This document shows positions 34,708-41,547 of a DNA stretch of 41,547 nt, piece after piece. The notes beneath the pieces are model-generated. The model was given only the letters and a program-made list of their open reading frames with translations, had not been told where the DNA came from and ran no database searches. Source of the stretch: Myxococcota bacterium. GTDB taxonomy: Bacteria > Myxococcota_A > UBA796 > CAJQPC01. Numbering within the stretch: position 1 is the first letter of the stretch; each line of letters starts with the position of its first letter. Location of the stretch: contig JAKLKD010000026.1 of assembly GCA_023150845.1 (NCBI GenBank), forward strand, positions 1 to 41,547, given 5' to 3'. Both the position numbers and the translations under genes were made by a program.

Positions 34708-35457
34708 TTAATCGAGCGGCGCGGCCTCCACCAGCGCGCCGCGGTCTTCGCCCAGCCAGACCGGCGCGATCTGCGCGACGGCGTCCTGGGCGATCTCCAA
34801 GGACATGAGGTCGAGGGGGTGCCCGGCGGAGAGCAGGCCGGTGTACTGGTCCTCACAGCGGAAGAGCACGATGCCCTCGCGGCTGACGAGGGCGAGGCCG
34901 AGCTCAACGTGCACGGCGTAGGGCTCCTCCGTCCAGTCCACGACGACGGGGAGGCCGTCCTGGAGCACCAGCTCACCGATGAGGTGGGTGGAGGTGAGGG
35001 GCTGGCCCTCGACGGAGCGCACCCAGACGAAGAGGGCGGCGTCACCGCCGACCTGGGCTGCGGCCTCGGCCAAGGCGTCGTCGAGGCCCGCGGACTCCGT
35101 GAGCGCCCGCTCGACGCGCTGGCGGGCGGGGGCGGAGATCTCGCCGTCGCGGAGGTGGCCGCGCCAGCCCTCGGGCAGCGCGGCGTAGAAGGCCCCGGCG
35201 AGGTCGTGGCGCAGGGCGTCGGGAAGGGCCTCAAGCTCCGCGGCGCGCTGGAGGCGACCGGCGGAGAACTCCGCGGAGAGCGGCGTGGAGAGCATGTCCG
35301 TCATCGCGGGCGCGGGCGGCGGCGCGAGCACCATCGCCGGGACGACACGAACCTCACCGAGCACGACCTCGGGGTGAACGTCCCAAGGGGTGCGGTCGGC
35401 GAGGGGGTGATGGCTCGCGCAGCCGGGCGCGAGCAGGGCGAAGAGAGAGAAGGTCAC
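34708..35457 (-). CDS. Lipoprotein of unknown function upstream of mnmG
   Basis: A 249-residue protein from GTG 35457. The short signal ends A-L-L-A-P-G-C-A-S (Cys 13). After a Pro/Ala linker it alternates helices with strands in a pattern that recalls small envelope lipoproteins: D-A-A-L-F-V-W-V-R, then G-L-P-V-V-V-D-W and H-V-E-L-G-L-A-L-V-S. No family recognised. It is followed closely by mnmG and rsmG and is probably transcribed with them, although no functional link is evident. TATCGT (35546-35541) on its strand could be a -10, giving a leader of about 80 nt. Confidence 0.75.
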   Translation of the reverse strand: MTFSLFALLAPGCASHHPLADRTPWDVHPEVVLGEVRVVPAMVLAPPPAPAMTDMLSTPLSAEFSAGRLQRAAELEALPDALRHDLAGAFYAALPEGWRGHLRDGEISAPARQRVERALTESAGLDDALAEAAAQVGGDAALFVWVRSVEGQPLTSTHLIGELVLQDGLPVVVDWTEEPYAVHVELGLALVSREGIVLFRCEDQYTGLLSAGHPLDLMSLEIAQDAVAQIAPVWLGEDRGALVEAAPLD

Positions 35458-35580
35458 AGGGCGCAGGCCTCCCCTCTGGCTTGACCGCAGGATCTTCGGG
35501 AGGTTCCCGGAGATCGTCGGTGAGGGTGATCTTTGTCAGCACGATAGCGCAAGCGGCGCCGGGGTTGGGTGAACTCGGCG

Positions 35581-36417
35581 TCAGGAGGGCAAGGTGTCCG
35601 CGATGGCCTCGACGCGCCGGGCCGGGCGGCCGAGCACCTGGGCGAGGGTGGGGTCCACGAGGGCCTCGCCGCCGAGGCGGATCACGAGCTGCAGCGCGGT
35701 GAAGATCGCCACCTGCTCCCACGGCGTCCCCTGGGCGCGCAGCGCGGCGACCCAGCGGGGCAAGCTCTGGGGGCTGTGCTGGATCTTCCGCCCCAAGGCG
35801 ACGCTCAGCCGGGCGGCGACCTCGGCGAAGCTCAGCGCCTCGGGGCCGGTGAGGGTCCAGGCGCGCTCGTCCCCGGTCGGCTCCATGAGCGCGGCGGCGG
35901 CGGCCTCGCCGAGATCCCGGGTGTCCACCCAGGCCACGGCCCCGTCCCCGGTCGGCGCCGTGAGCGCGCCCGCGTCGAGGCCGGGCCGATAGAGCCCCAG
36001 GAGGTTCTGGGAGAAGAACCCCGCCCGCAAGAGGGTGCGCGCGAGCCCAAGCTCCCGCAGCCGGGCCTCCAGGCGCGCGTGAGGCAGAAAGGCGTAACGC
36101 TCAGCGGCGGGCACGCTCAGGAGCGCGACGTGCTCCACCCCGGCGGCTCGGGCGGCGTCGAGGAGCGGGAAGAGGCCCTCCTCCACCCGAGAGAGCTCCG
36201 GCGGACGCACGAGCAGCAGGCCCTTCACGCCGTCGAGGGCCGGGGCGAAGCTCGTGGGGTCGGTGAAGTCCAGGCGCGCCAGGTCGGCCCCGGCCCGGGC
36301 GAGGTCCACGAGGCGCTCAGGGGCCCGCGCGGTCACACGCACCGTCGCGCCTCGCCGCAACAAGGTCTCGGCGGTGGGGCGGCCAACATTTCCGGTGGCG
36401 CCGATGACGAGGAGCAT
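35581..36417 (-). CDS. NmrA-like NAD(P)-binding reductase
   Basis: A 278-residue protein from ATG 36417, with GGAGG 4 nt upstream. The N-terminal loop is V-I-G-A-T-G-N-V-G-R (4-13), typical of atypical SDRs of the NmrA/HSCARG and quinone-reductase-2 type. R-A-P-E-R after strand 2 suggests preference for NADPH. There is no Y-x-x-x-K active site. Proteins of this type are redox sensors or reduce quinones and aldehydes. It is divergent from the SleB-like gene, with an inverted repeat between them. Confidence 0.85.
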   Translation of the reverse strand: MLLVIGATGNVGRPTAETLLRRGATVRVTARAPERLVDLARAGADLARLDFTDPTSFAPALDGVKGLLLVRPPELSRVEEGLFPLLDAARAAGVEHVALLSVPAAERYAFLPHARLEARLRELGLARTLLRAGFFSQNLLGLYRPGLDAGALTAPTGDGAVAWVDTRDLGEAAAAALMEPTGDERAWTLTGPEALSFAEVAARLSVALGRKIQHSPQSLPRWVAALRAQGTPWEQVAIFTALQLVIRLGGEALVDPTLAQVLGRPARRVEAIADTLPS

Positions 36418-36462
36418 GAGCCTCCAAAAGGCGCCTGGGTGACCGCGTAGGCTCGCTCATCG

Positions 36463-36480
36463 CTCTTGTTTTGTCAAGAG
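36463..36480. promoter_or_regulatory. Inverted repeat between divergent NmrA-like and SleB-like genes
   Basis: CTCTTG-TTTTGT-CAAGAG (36463-36480), perfect 6-bp arms. The minus strand contains TTGACA inside the right arm (36477-36472), so the repeat could be an operator over the -35 of the NmrA-like gene. It lies 46 bp from that gene and 86 bp from the plus-strand gene. Confidence 0.4.
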
Positions 36481-36524
36481 CAGACATCGTCGCTCGGGGC
36501 CTCGAATGTGCACCAGACCTCATT

Positions 36525-36559
36525 TTGACAACCGCTCGGGTCGTTGGGTCTGTTAGTCT
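36525..36559 (+). promoter_or_regulatory. Possible promoter of the SleB-like gene
   Basis: TTGACA (36525-36530) is a perfect -35 hexamer. TAGTCT (36554-36559) is a TAnnnT hexamer 6 nt before ATG 36566, the same leaderless spacing as at 1825 and 15784. The spacer between them is 23 nt, longer than normal, so the two may not belong together. Confidence 0.35.
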
Positions 36560-36565
36560 CCGAGG

Positions 36566-37618
36566 ATGCCTCTGCTCCCTAGGAAGCACCTCCTCGGTCA
36601 AGCAGCGTTGGCGCTGGCGCTCGCGCCAGGGCTGCTCTCCTTCGACCACGCGCCCACCGCGCCGTCGGCTCTGCCGTCGGGGCCGCCTCCCGAGCGCCAC
36701 TCCTTGGCCTCGTTTGAGCTCGTGGACGACGGGCTGGGCTACGAGGACTGCCTCGGCGTCGGCCCCTGTGAGGACGCCCGCACCGTGCTCTTGGACCTCC
36801 GGTCCTTCGACGCCCCTTGGGGCGGCGGCGCGGAGCTCATCACCTATGACTACGCCGAGGTCACCCGGGCGCTCACCAAGGCCGAGCTCTTGGACGAGGG
36901 TGAGCTGTCCTTGGCCGTGCGCCTCATCCTGAGTGAGGTCGGCGCCGACCGCCTGCTCGTGAACCGATTTGGTGTGCTGGAGGCCATCGGCATCCTCTAC
37001 ACCGTCGACAACCGCCTCGACCCGCTGGTCTACAACCCCGAGGGCCGCGGGGACGCGCCGGTTTACCCCGGCTGCGGCGTGGACGGCAGCTTCGCCTCCT
37101 GCGCCAACGCCCAGCAGTACCTCGGCATGGACACCTGGCGCGCGCTCAACCCCAGCGCCCGCTACGACGAGGCCCTGCTCGTGCAGGCGACGGACCTCGC
37201 CGTGCTCGCCTGGGTCGTTCAGGAGCGTGGGCTCATCGACGACTTCACCGGCGGGGCGACGAGCTACGTCCACCGCTGCGGGGACCTCGGCTACGGCCTG
37301 CCCACCTGGTCCTGCGACGGGCACATGGGCCGCCGGGCCCGGGACGTGAAGGGCGCCAACCCCTTCACCGGCCCCCTCGTGTTTAAGGCGCCCGCGGGCT
37401 GGTCTCGTCGCCGTGGGCTCTATGAGCTGCACGAGAGCCGCCACGTCGATTTTGATCCCCGCTGGGACGATCTCGACCGCGCCCCTTGGGAGGCCCTGGG
37501 CTACGGCCCCGGCGACACCCTGCGGCGTGAGGCCGGGGACGGCGTCGTGGACCTCGGCGACGAGGTCGAGGCCGCCTTGGACCCGGAGGTCGTCCGCGCG
37601 CTTCGCGGCGTGCGCTGA
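36566..37618 (+). CDS. Exported SleB/Hydrolase_2-like protein
   Basis: A 350-residue protein. The signal peptide is at about 1-25 (L-L-G-Q-A-A-L-A-L-A-L-A). The middle of the protein (about 130-260) follows the SleB/CwlJ cell-wall-hydrolase plan. An early Glu sits in L-E-A-I-G-I-L-Y-T-V-D-N-R, where the family has E...Y-V-V-x-N-R. Next come a variable Cys-containing loop, an F-A-S-C-A-N-A-Q-Q-Y region, and late G-A-T-S-Y-V-H in place of G-A-L-x-F. It may cut peptidoglycan or spore-like cortex, but the match is by pattern only. Cys residues at several points suggest disulfides. Confidence 0.6.
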   Translation: MPLLPRKHLLGQAALALALAPGLLSFDHAPTAPSALPSGPPPERHSLASFELVDDGLGYEDCLGVGPCEDARTVLLDLRSFDAPWGGGAELITYDYAEVTRALTKAELLDEGELSLAVRLILSEVGADRLLVNRFGVLEAIGILYTVDNRLDPLVYNPEGRGDAPVYPGCGVDGSFASCANAQQYLGMDTWRALNPSARYDEALLVQATDLAVLAWVVQERGLIDDFTGGATSYVHRCGDLGYGLPTWSCDGHMGRRARDVKGANPFTGPLVFKAPAGWSRRRGLYELHESRHVDFDPRWDDLDRAPWEALGYGPGDTLRREAGDGVVDLGDEVEAALDPEVVRALRGVR

Positions 37619-37730
37619 GGCGCCGAGAGCCCCTCGCCAGGCCCAGGCCTTCACCGACCCCTGACGCGCCGCCGTAGCGAGGCCCGCGCGCTGGGGGTAT
37701 GTTGTCCGCCACGACCCCGCTGGAGGCCCC

Positions 37731-38561
37731 ATGACGTCACGCGCCCTCACCCTCGCCCTCTTCGCCTTCGCCGCCTGCGGTGAGAAAGACGAGCTTGAGC
37801 CCGCCACGGACAGCGGCTCCGTCGAGGGCGACGCCGACGCCGACACCGACAGCGACTCGGACACCGACACCGAGGAGGGCATCCCCGCCGACGCCACGAT
37901 GACCGGCAAGGTTGTCGACGAGTCGGGCAAGGCCATCGAGGGCGCCCGGGTGTCGATGTGTAAGACGCTCTGCCGCACCTCCTTCACCGACGCGAGCGGC
38001 GCTTACTCCTTCCCGGCGCTGGAGGGCTTCACCCACAGCTTCGAGATCGTCATCAGCAGCGGCGGCTGGGCCACGCCCCTGGCGCCGATCACCCTCGTCG
38101 CCGCGCAGGAGAACGTGCTCGACGCGGTCGGCGTGAAGTTCAGCGACTCCCAGGCGATGCCCGCCACGCCCAAAGAGGTCGAGGTGGTCGAGGGCCTGTA
38201 CATCACCGTCGGCGCGGACCAGATCAAGCTTCCCTTCGGCGCGGACGGCTCGATGGTCTCCGGCGTGCGCGTTGCGGCCGCGTCGCAGCTCCCCGTCGAG
38301 CTCACCGGGGAGGTCATCCAGACCTGGTACCTCGGGCCCTTCGACGGCCACGCCATCGACGCGCACCTGCCCTTCCGCATGGACAACCTCTGGGGCCTCA
38401 CCGCCGGGGAGACCTTGGAGGTCTGGGCCGCGGACTACGCCTTGGCCGCGTGGGTCAGCGCGGGCACCGTCACGGTCTCCGCCGACGGCCTCACCTTAGA
38501 GAGCGACGGCGAGGGAATCCCCGTGCTCTCGACCCTCGTGCTGCTGCGCCCCGGGGCCTGA
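37731..38561 (+). CDS. Lipoprotein with Asp-rich linker and carboxypeptidase-regulatory-like domain
   Basis: A 276-residue protein; GGAG 7 nt before ATG. The signal ends F-A-A-C-G (Cys about 16). An Asp/Ser/Thr linker with alternating D-A-D-T-D-S-D (about 34-48) follows. Residues about 56-115 form a CarboxypepD_reg-like Ig fold (G-K-V-V-D-E-S-G-K-A-I-E-G-A-R-V ... T-D-A-S-G-A-Y-S-F). The rest is beta-rich with no known motif. It lacks the DCDD module of its neighbours but has the same type of surface-lipoprotein plan. TATGTT (37698-37703) is a possible -10. Confidence 0.8.
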   Translation: MTSRALTLALFAFAACGEKDELEPATDSGSVEGDADADTDSDSDTDTEEGIPADATMTGKVVDESGKAIEGARVSMCKTLCRTSFTDASGAYSFPALEGFTHSFEIVISSGGWATPLAPITLVAAQENVLDAVGVKFSDSQAMPATPKEVEVVEGLYITVGADQIKLPFGADGSMVSGVRVAAASQLPVELTGEVIQTWYLGPFDGHAIDAHLPFRMDNLWGLTAGETLEVWAADYALAAWVSAGTVTVSADGLTLESDGEGIPVLSTLVLLRPGA

Positions 38562-38571
38562 GCCGCCGCGC

Positions 38572-39387
38572 CTAGCGCCGTAAGCTTCGCATCCAGCCCC
38601 GCACCGTCGCGGCGTCGGAGGCGCCTGGCGCGAGGTTCAGGTAGGTCTCGAAGGCCTCCTTGGCCTCCTCCGGGCGCTCAAGCTGCACGAGCAGCACGCC
38701 GCGGTCGCGGTGCTCGTCGACCTGCTCCGGGGCCAAGGCGAGGATGCGGTCGACGGCGGCCAAGGTGCGCGCCGTGTCGCCGCGGCGGGCCCAGCTCCCC
38801 TTGAGGTTGTGGTTCATGCGGGTGAGGGTCAGGCGCGGCGAGAGCGGCCCGAGGAGCTGGTCCATGACCTCGGGGCTGACGCCCCGGCCGGCCATGCCGA
38901 TGTTCAGCCGTGTGCGCAGGTCGTCCTGGCGTAAGATCGCGCCCGCGTGGAAAGGATCGACGTAAAAGCGCGGCTCACCCTCGCGGGGGCTCACCAAAAA
39001 GTGCCCGGGGAAGCCGATGGGGTCGAGGTGTAGGCCGACCCGGGCGGCGACCTCGATGGTGACGATGCTCAGCAGGATCGGCAGGCCGCGGCGGCGGTGC
39101 AGCAGCTCGTCAATACGACTGTTGACGGGGTCGTCATATCCGTCCTCATCACCCCGCAGGCCGAGCTCTTGGAACAGGCGCAGGTTGAGCCGGGCGAGGC
39201 GCACGGTGAGGGGCTCATCGGCCCGGCCTTGTAGGCCCTTCGCCCAAAGATCGAACGTCCCGCGAACACGCTCGCGGTGATCCACGCCGCTCTCATCCCA
39301 GGCGATAAGCGCCGCCCCGTCGCCAAGGGGAGGATGATCCCCGTAGACGCGCGCGAGCTGGGAGAGCCGAATCAGCGCTTCAGTCAC
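38572..39387 (-). CDS. SirB1 family protein (transglutaminase-like plus TPR)
   Basis: A 271-residue protein from GTG 39387, with GGAG upstream. The N-terminal two thirds have the SirB1 pattern: N-S-x-I-D-E-L-L, G-L-P-I-L-L-S-I-V-T-I-E-V-A-A-R-V-G-L, then G-F-P-G-H-F-L-V and Y-V-D-P-F-H-A-G. The catalytic Cys of true transglutaminases is not visible (I-L-L-S in its place), as in other SirB1 proteins. The C-terminal about 90 residues form two TPR-like helical pairs. The function of the family is unknown. A strong inverted repeat lies 10 nt upstream of its start. Confidence 0.88.
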   Translation of the reverse strand: MTEALIRLSQLARVYGDHPPLGDGAALIAWDESGVDHRERVRGTFDLWAKGLQGRADEPLTVRLARLNLRLFQELGLRGDEDGYDDPVNSRIDELLHRRRGLPILLSIVTIEVAARVGLHLDPIGFPGHFLVSPREGEPRFYVDPFHAGAILRQDDLRTRLNIGMAGRGVSPEVMDQLLGPLSPRLTLTRMNHNLKGSWARRGDTARTLAAVDRILALAPEQVDEHRDRGVLLVQLERPEEAKEAFETYLNLAPGASDAATVRGWMRSLRR

Positions 39388-39397
39388 GGGGGCTCCT

Positions 39398-39426
39398 GCC
39401 TCGTTCTGCGGCCACGCGAACGAGGC
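39398..39426. promoter_or_regulatory. Strong inverted repeat upstream of the SirB1 gene
   Basis: GCCTCGTTC (39398-39406) and GAACGAGGC (39418-39426), perfect 9-bp arms. Inside, GCG-GCCA-CGC (39408-39417) extends the stem after one bulged T, which gives about 12 bp in all. It ends 10 nt before the GTG of the minus-strand gene and 2 nt before the -35 of the plus-strand promoter. It could be an operator for both genes or a leader hairpin for SirB1. Confidence 0.6.
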
Positions 39427-39428
39427 GC

Positions 39429-39458
39429 TTCACAGCTCGGGGGTTTTGGCCCTATACT
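39429..39458 (+). promoter_or_regulatory. Sigma70-type promoter of the fourth metal-binding lipoprotein
   Basis: TTCACA (39429-39434), an 18-nt spacer and TATACT (39453-39458). This is the best match to a housekeeping promoter seen in the window (5/6 and 5/6). The leader to ATG 39496 would be about 30 nt and includes an AGGAG. Confidence 0.6.
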
Positions 39459-39495
39459 CTGCGACCGACCCCCGCGCGAGCCCAGGAGCCTGTCC

Positions 39496-40599
39496 ATGTC
39501 CGCCTCCCACGCATTTGCCTCCCTCCGGGCGCTGCGCCCGCTGCTCCCGGCGTTGGCCCTCGTCGCCTGCCGCCAAGACATCGGCCTCTCCCAGAGCGCG
39601 CGCTGCGACGGCATCCAGCAGCCGTCGGAGGACTGGGTGGATCAGGCCTTCGACCGGGACGGCGACGGCTTCTATGACGGCAGCAACACCGACTGCCGCG
39701 AGGCTTACCCCGCGGACAAGCTCGACTGCGAGGACACCATCGCCGCGGTGAACCCCACGGCGACCGAGATCACCTGCAACGAGCTCGACGACGACTGCGA
39801 CCCGGCGACGCTCGACGCCGGGGACAACGACGGCGACGGCTTCGCGGCCTGTGAGGACTGCGACGACAACGAGGCCCTGGTGAACCCCCAGGCCGACGAG
39901 ACGCAGTGCAACTTCATCGACGACGACTGCGACGCGGCCACGGCGGACGGCTACGACGCCGACGGCGACGGCTTCGACTCCTGCATGGACTGCGACGACA
40001 CCCGGCCCTACATCAGCCCTGACGCCTCCGAGGTGTACTGCAACTCCCTCGACGACGACTGCAACCCCAGCACCTTCGACTTTGAAGACCGCGACGGCGA
40101 CGGCTCGGGCTCCTGCGACGACTGCAACGACGGCGACGCCACCATCTCGCCGCTCCTCGCCGAGGACTGCGACACGGCTGAAGACGACAACTGCGACGGC
40201 AAAGCCAACGAGGACTGCGCGGTGGACTGGTCCGGCCAGTACACCCTCGACCGCTCCGTCGCGCTCTACTGCGCCTTTGGCTACATCAACTTCTCCTTCG
40301 CCGTCATGGAGATCTCCTCGGCGGGCACCTCGCTGAGCGCGTTCAGCTACCCCTACGTCACCCCGCCGGGCACCTTGGGCGGGACCGTCGACGCCGACGG
40401 GAACTTCTCGGCGACGGTCACCTACAAGGGCGGCTGCACCGAGGTCTACACCCTCACCGGCGTGTTCACCTCGGACACGACCTTCACCGCGACCTTCTCG
40501 GCGGCCTACAGCGGCTCGTCGGGGTCCTGCGGCTTCGGGGCGGACGACTGCTCCAAGGGCAGCCCCCACACCTGGATCATCAACGGCACCCGCAAGTAG
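39496..40599 (+). CDS. Lipoprotein with four variant metal-binding repeats and beta-rich C-terminus
   Basis: A 367-residue protein from ATG 39496 (AGGAG 8 nt upstream); the frame is open to 39277 across the divergent promoter. The lipobox is A-L-V-A-C (about 26). Four Asp/Cys modules lie at about 50-240. They differ from those in the other genes: the second half reads C-N-x-L/I-D-D-D-C-D/N-P/A-x-T in place of C-D-G-x-D-N-D-C-D-G. The last 120 residues are beta-rich with Cys pairs and repeated aromatic strands (for example Y-T-L-T-G-V-F-T-S), perhaps a lipocalin-like sandwich. It is expected to be surface-anchored and Ca2+-binding. Confidence 0.82.
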   Translation: MSASHAFASLRALRPLLPALALVACRQDIGLSQSARCDGIQQPSEDWVDQAFDRDGDGFYDGSNTDCREAYPADKLDCEDTIAAVNPTATEITCNELDDDCDPATLDAGDNDGDGFAACEDCDDNEALVNPQADETQCNFIDDDCDAATADGYDADGDGFDSCMDCDDTRPYISPDASEVYCNSLDDDCNPSTFDFEDRDGDGSGSCDDCNDGDATISPLLAEDCDTAEDDNCDGKANEDCAVDWSGQYTLDRSVALYCAFGYINFSFAVMEISSAGTSLSAFSYPYVTPPGTLGGTVDADGNFSATVTYKGGCTEVYTLTGVFTSDTTFTATFSAAYSGSSGSCGFGADDCSKGSPHTWIINGTRK

Positions 40600-40604
40600 G
40601 GCGC

Positions 40605-41300
40605 TCAGCGCCTCGGCGGCCGGGGGCGGTCTGGGCGCGGGGCCATGCCCTCTTGGGTAGGCGCGACGGCGGGGTTTGGGCCGAGCAGAGCCTCGACCTC
40701 GGCGCGGCGGCTAAGCGGAAGCGCCGCGCCGCCGACGGAGAAGGCGCTCATGCCGTCGGTCGCGGCGGCCATCGACGCCCAGGCGTCCTCAAAGGGCCCC
40801 GGCTGAGCGCCGAGCGGGCTCGGCGGGCGCACAAAGACGATGAAGCGGGCGTCCTTGGGCTGAGGGCCGAAGAGGTTCTCCCCGGCGAAGCGGTCGAAGA
40901 TCGGCGACTCGGACATGCCCGAGGCCTCGTACTCCAGGGTGATCGCGAACATCGTCAGGCTCTCGGACTCGTAGAGCTCCAGGCCCGCGCCGACGGCGGG
41001 CGCGGCGCTCTCCGCCCGGAGCACCTCCTCGACGACCACCCGCACCACCGGCAAGGAGTAGGTCGATCTCTTCTGCTCACCCGCGGGGTTGGTCACGCTG
41101 TAGGGCACGCTGACCGTCCGCGTCGGCGGCGTGTCCAGGCGTACGACGAGCACCCAAACGTTGTGGAGCCAGAGCTCGTCGAGGGCGATCTCTCGGTGAA
41201 AGACCTGGGACAAGCGGGCCTCCGACGGCGCGAGCGCCGCGCTGGTGAGGAGGAGCAGGGCGGCGAGGGGCTTGAGGGCGCGGGGAATCGAGCTCGGCAT
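40605..41300 (-). CDS. Exported protein of unknown function, first of two tandem paralogues
   Basis: A 231-residue protein. The signal peptide is at 1-28 (L-A-A-L-L-L-L-T-S-A-A-L-A). A beta-rich middle (about 40-150) is followed by a conserved end: G-P-F-E-D-A-W, M-A-A-A-T-D-G-M, L-P-L-S-R-R-A-E-V-E-A-L-L-G. This end is repeated in the truncated gene to the right, so the two are paralogues. The tail is Pro/Arg-rich. No family recognised. ATG 41300 has no good RBS; CAAACT at leaderless spacing is a weak -10 candidate. Confidence 0.7.
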   Translation of the reverse strand: MPSSIPRALKPLAALLLLTSAALAPSEARLSQVFHREIALDELWLHNVWVLVVRLDTPPTRTVSVPYSVTNPAGEQKRSTYSLPVVRVVVEEVLRAESAAPAVGAGLELYESESLTMFAITLEYEASGMSESPIFDRFAGENLFGPQPKDARFIVFVRPPSPLGAQPGPFEDAWASMAAATDGMSAFSVGGAALPLSRRAEVEALLGPNPAVAPTQEGMAPRPDRPRPPRR

Positions 41301-41376
41301 AGACGCAGTTTGCCTCAGGACGCCGCCGCGGCGCAGGTTTAGTTCGCTGCGGCCGGGGCGCGCGCCACACCGTCCC

Positions 41377-41547
41377 TCACGGCGAGGGGGTTACCGGCCG
41401 CGGGGCGGGCATCGGCGCCGGTGGGTTGAGCAGGGCCTCGACCTCCTGGCGTCGGCTTACGGGCAGGACAGCCCCCGCGACGGTGAGGGGGAGCATGCCG
41501 CGGGTGGCGTCGGCCATGGCGCGCCAGGCGTCTTGGGTGGGGCCCTC
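41377..41547 (-). CDS. C-terminal fragment of a second, paralogous exported protein
   Basis: The last 56 codons and the TGA (41379-41377) of a minus-strand gene whose start lies beyond the window. It reads E-G-P-T-Q-D-A-W-R-A-M-A-D-A-T-R-G-M, then L-P-V-S-R-R-Q-E-V-E-A-L-L-N and a Pro-rich tail. It aligns without gaps to the end of the neighbouring gene (residues about 167-212 there) at roughly half of the positions. The two genes are 76 bp apart in the same direction, so this is a local duplication. Confidence 0.75.
   Translation of the reverse strand, partial: EGPTQDAWRAMADATRGMLPLTVAGAVLPVSRRQEVEALLNPPAPMPAPRPVTPSP

Overview
The window is very GC-rich (about 70 % by eye), densely coding and Gram-negative in character. 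It has many lipoproteins with a lipobox, an outer-membrane beta-barrel candidate and cytochrome bd oxidase. It also carries a eukaryotic-type Ser/Thr kinase, Asp/Cys-rich 'DCDD...CDGxDNDCDG' lipoproteins and several large fusion proteins. That mix fits Myxococcota or a related deltaproteobacterial lineage, probably uncultured. No tRNA, rRNA operon, insertion sequence, prophage or CRISPR array was seen. This looks like chromosome, confirmed by rnpB, mnmG-rsmG, cydAB and a MaeB-type malic enzyme.

Left part (1-10 kb): the 3' end of a gene resembling hemC; a two-gene minus-strand unit (NAD-dependent epimerase, then SAM methyltransferase); a divergent metal-binding-repeat lipoprotein; a 42-bp x 6 tandem repeat in a convergent gap; and a long minus-strand run. 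That run reads maeB, unknown cytosolic protein, gluzincin-type protease lipoprotein, beta-barrel protein, outer-membrane lipoprotein, choline/ethanolamine-kinase-like phosphotransferase. The five genes after maeB overlap or nearly touch.

Centre (9.8-23 kb): rnpB; a 702-aa flavoprotein/polyferredoxin fusion whose flavin domain looks circularly permuted; a sulfatase-fold lipoprotein with Thr at the nucleophile position; a membrane-tailed Ser/Thr kinase; NnrU; a CocE/NonD hydrolase lipoprotein; a pair made of an NHL/discoidin exported protein and a lipoprotein; a small helical protein; and a 278-aa protein. The 278-aa protein combines a UmuD/S24-like domain, a shrunken Y-family-polymerase-like segment and a C-terminal QLGLW clamp motif. 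It sits behind a promoter carrying repeated GTTC(AG) words. It is my best candidate for a new system, a mini SOS/translesion accessory protein. A BtpA-family protein follows.

Right part (23-41.5 kb): an FG-GAP propeller lipoprotein, an alpha/beta-hydrolase lipoprotein, cydAB, a 528-bp AT-richer gap, a LamG lipoprotein, a lipoprotein-mnmG-rsmG unit, an NmrA-like reductase, a SleB-like exported protein, a carboxypeptidase-regulatory-domain lipoprotein, SirB1, a fourth metal-binding-repeat lipoprotein, and two tandem paralogous exported proteins, the last one cut by the window edge.

Regulation: several divergent pairs have a TAnnnT hexamer only 6-7 nt before the ATG, which suggests leaderless mRNAs. 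In one pair (1807-1824) a single AT island could serve as the -10 for both directions. Several intergenic inverted repeats are good operator or attenuator candidates.
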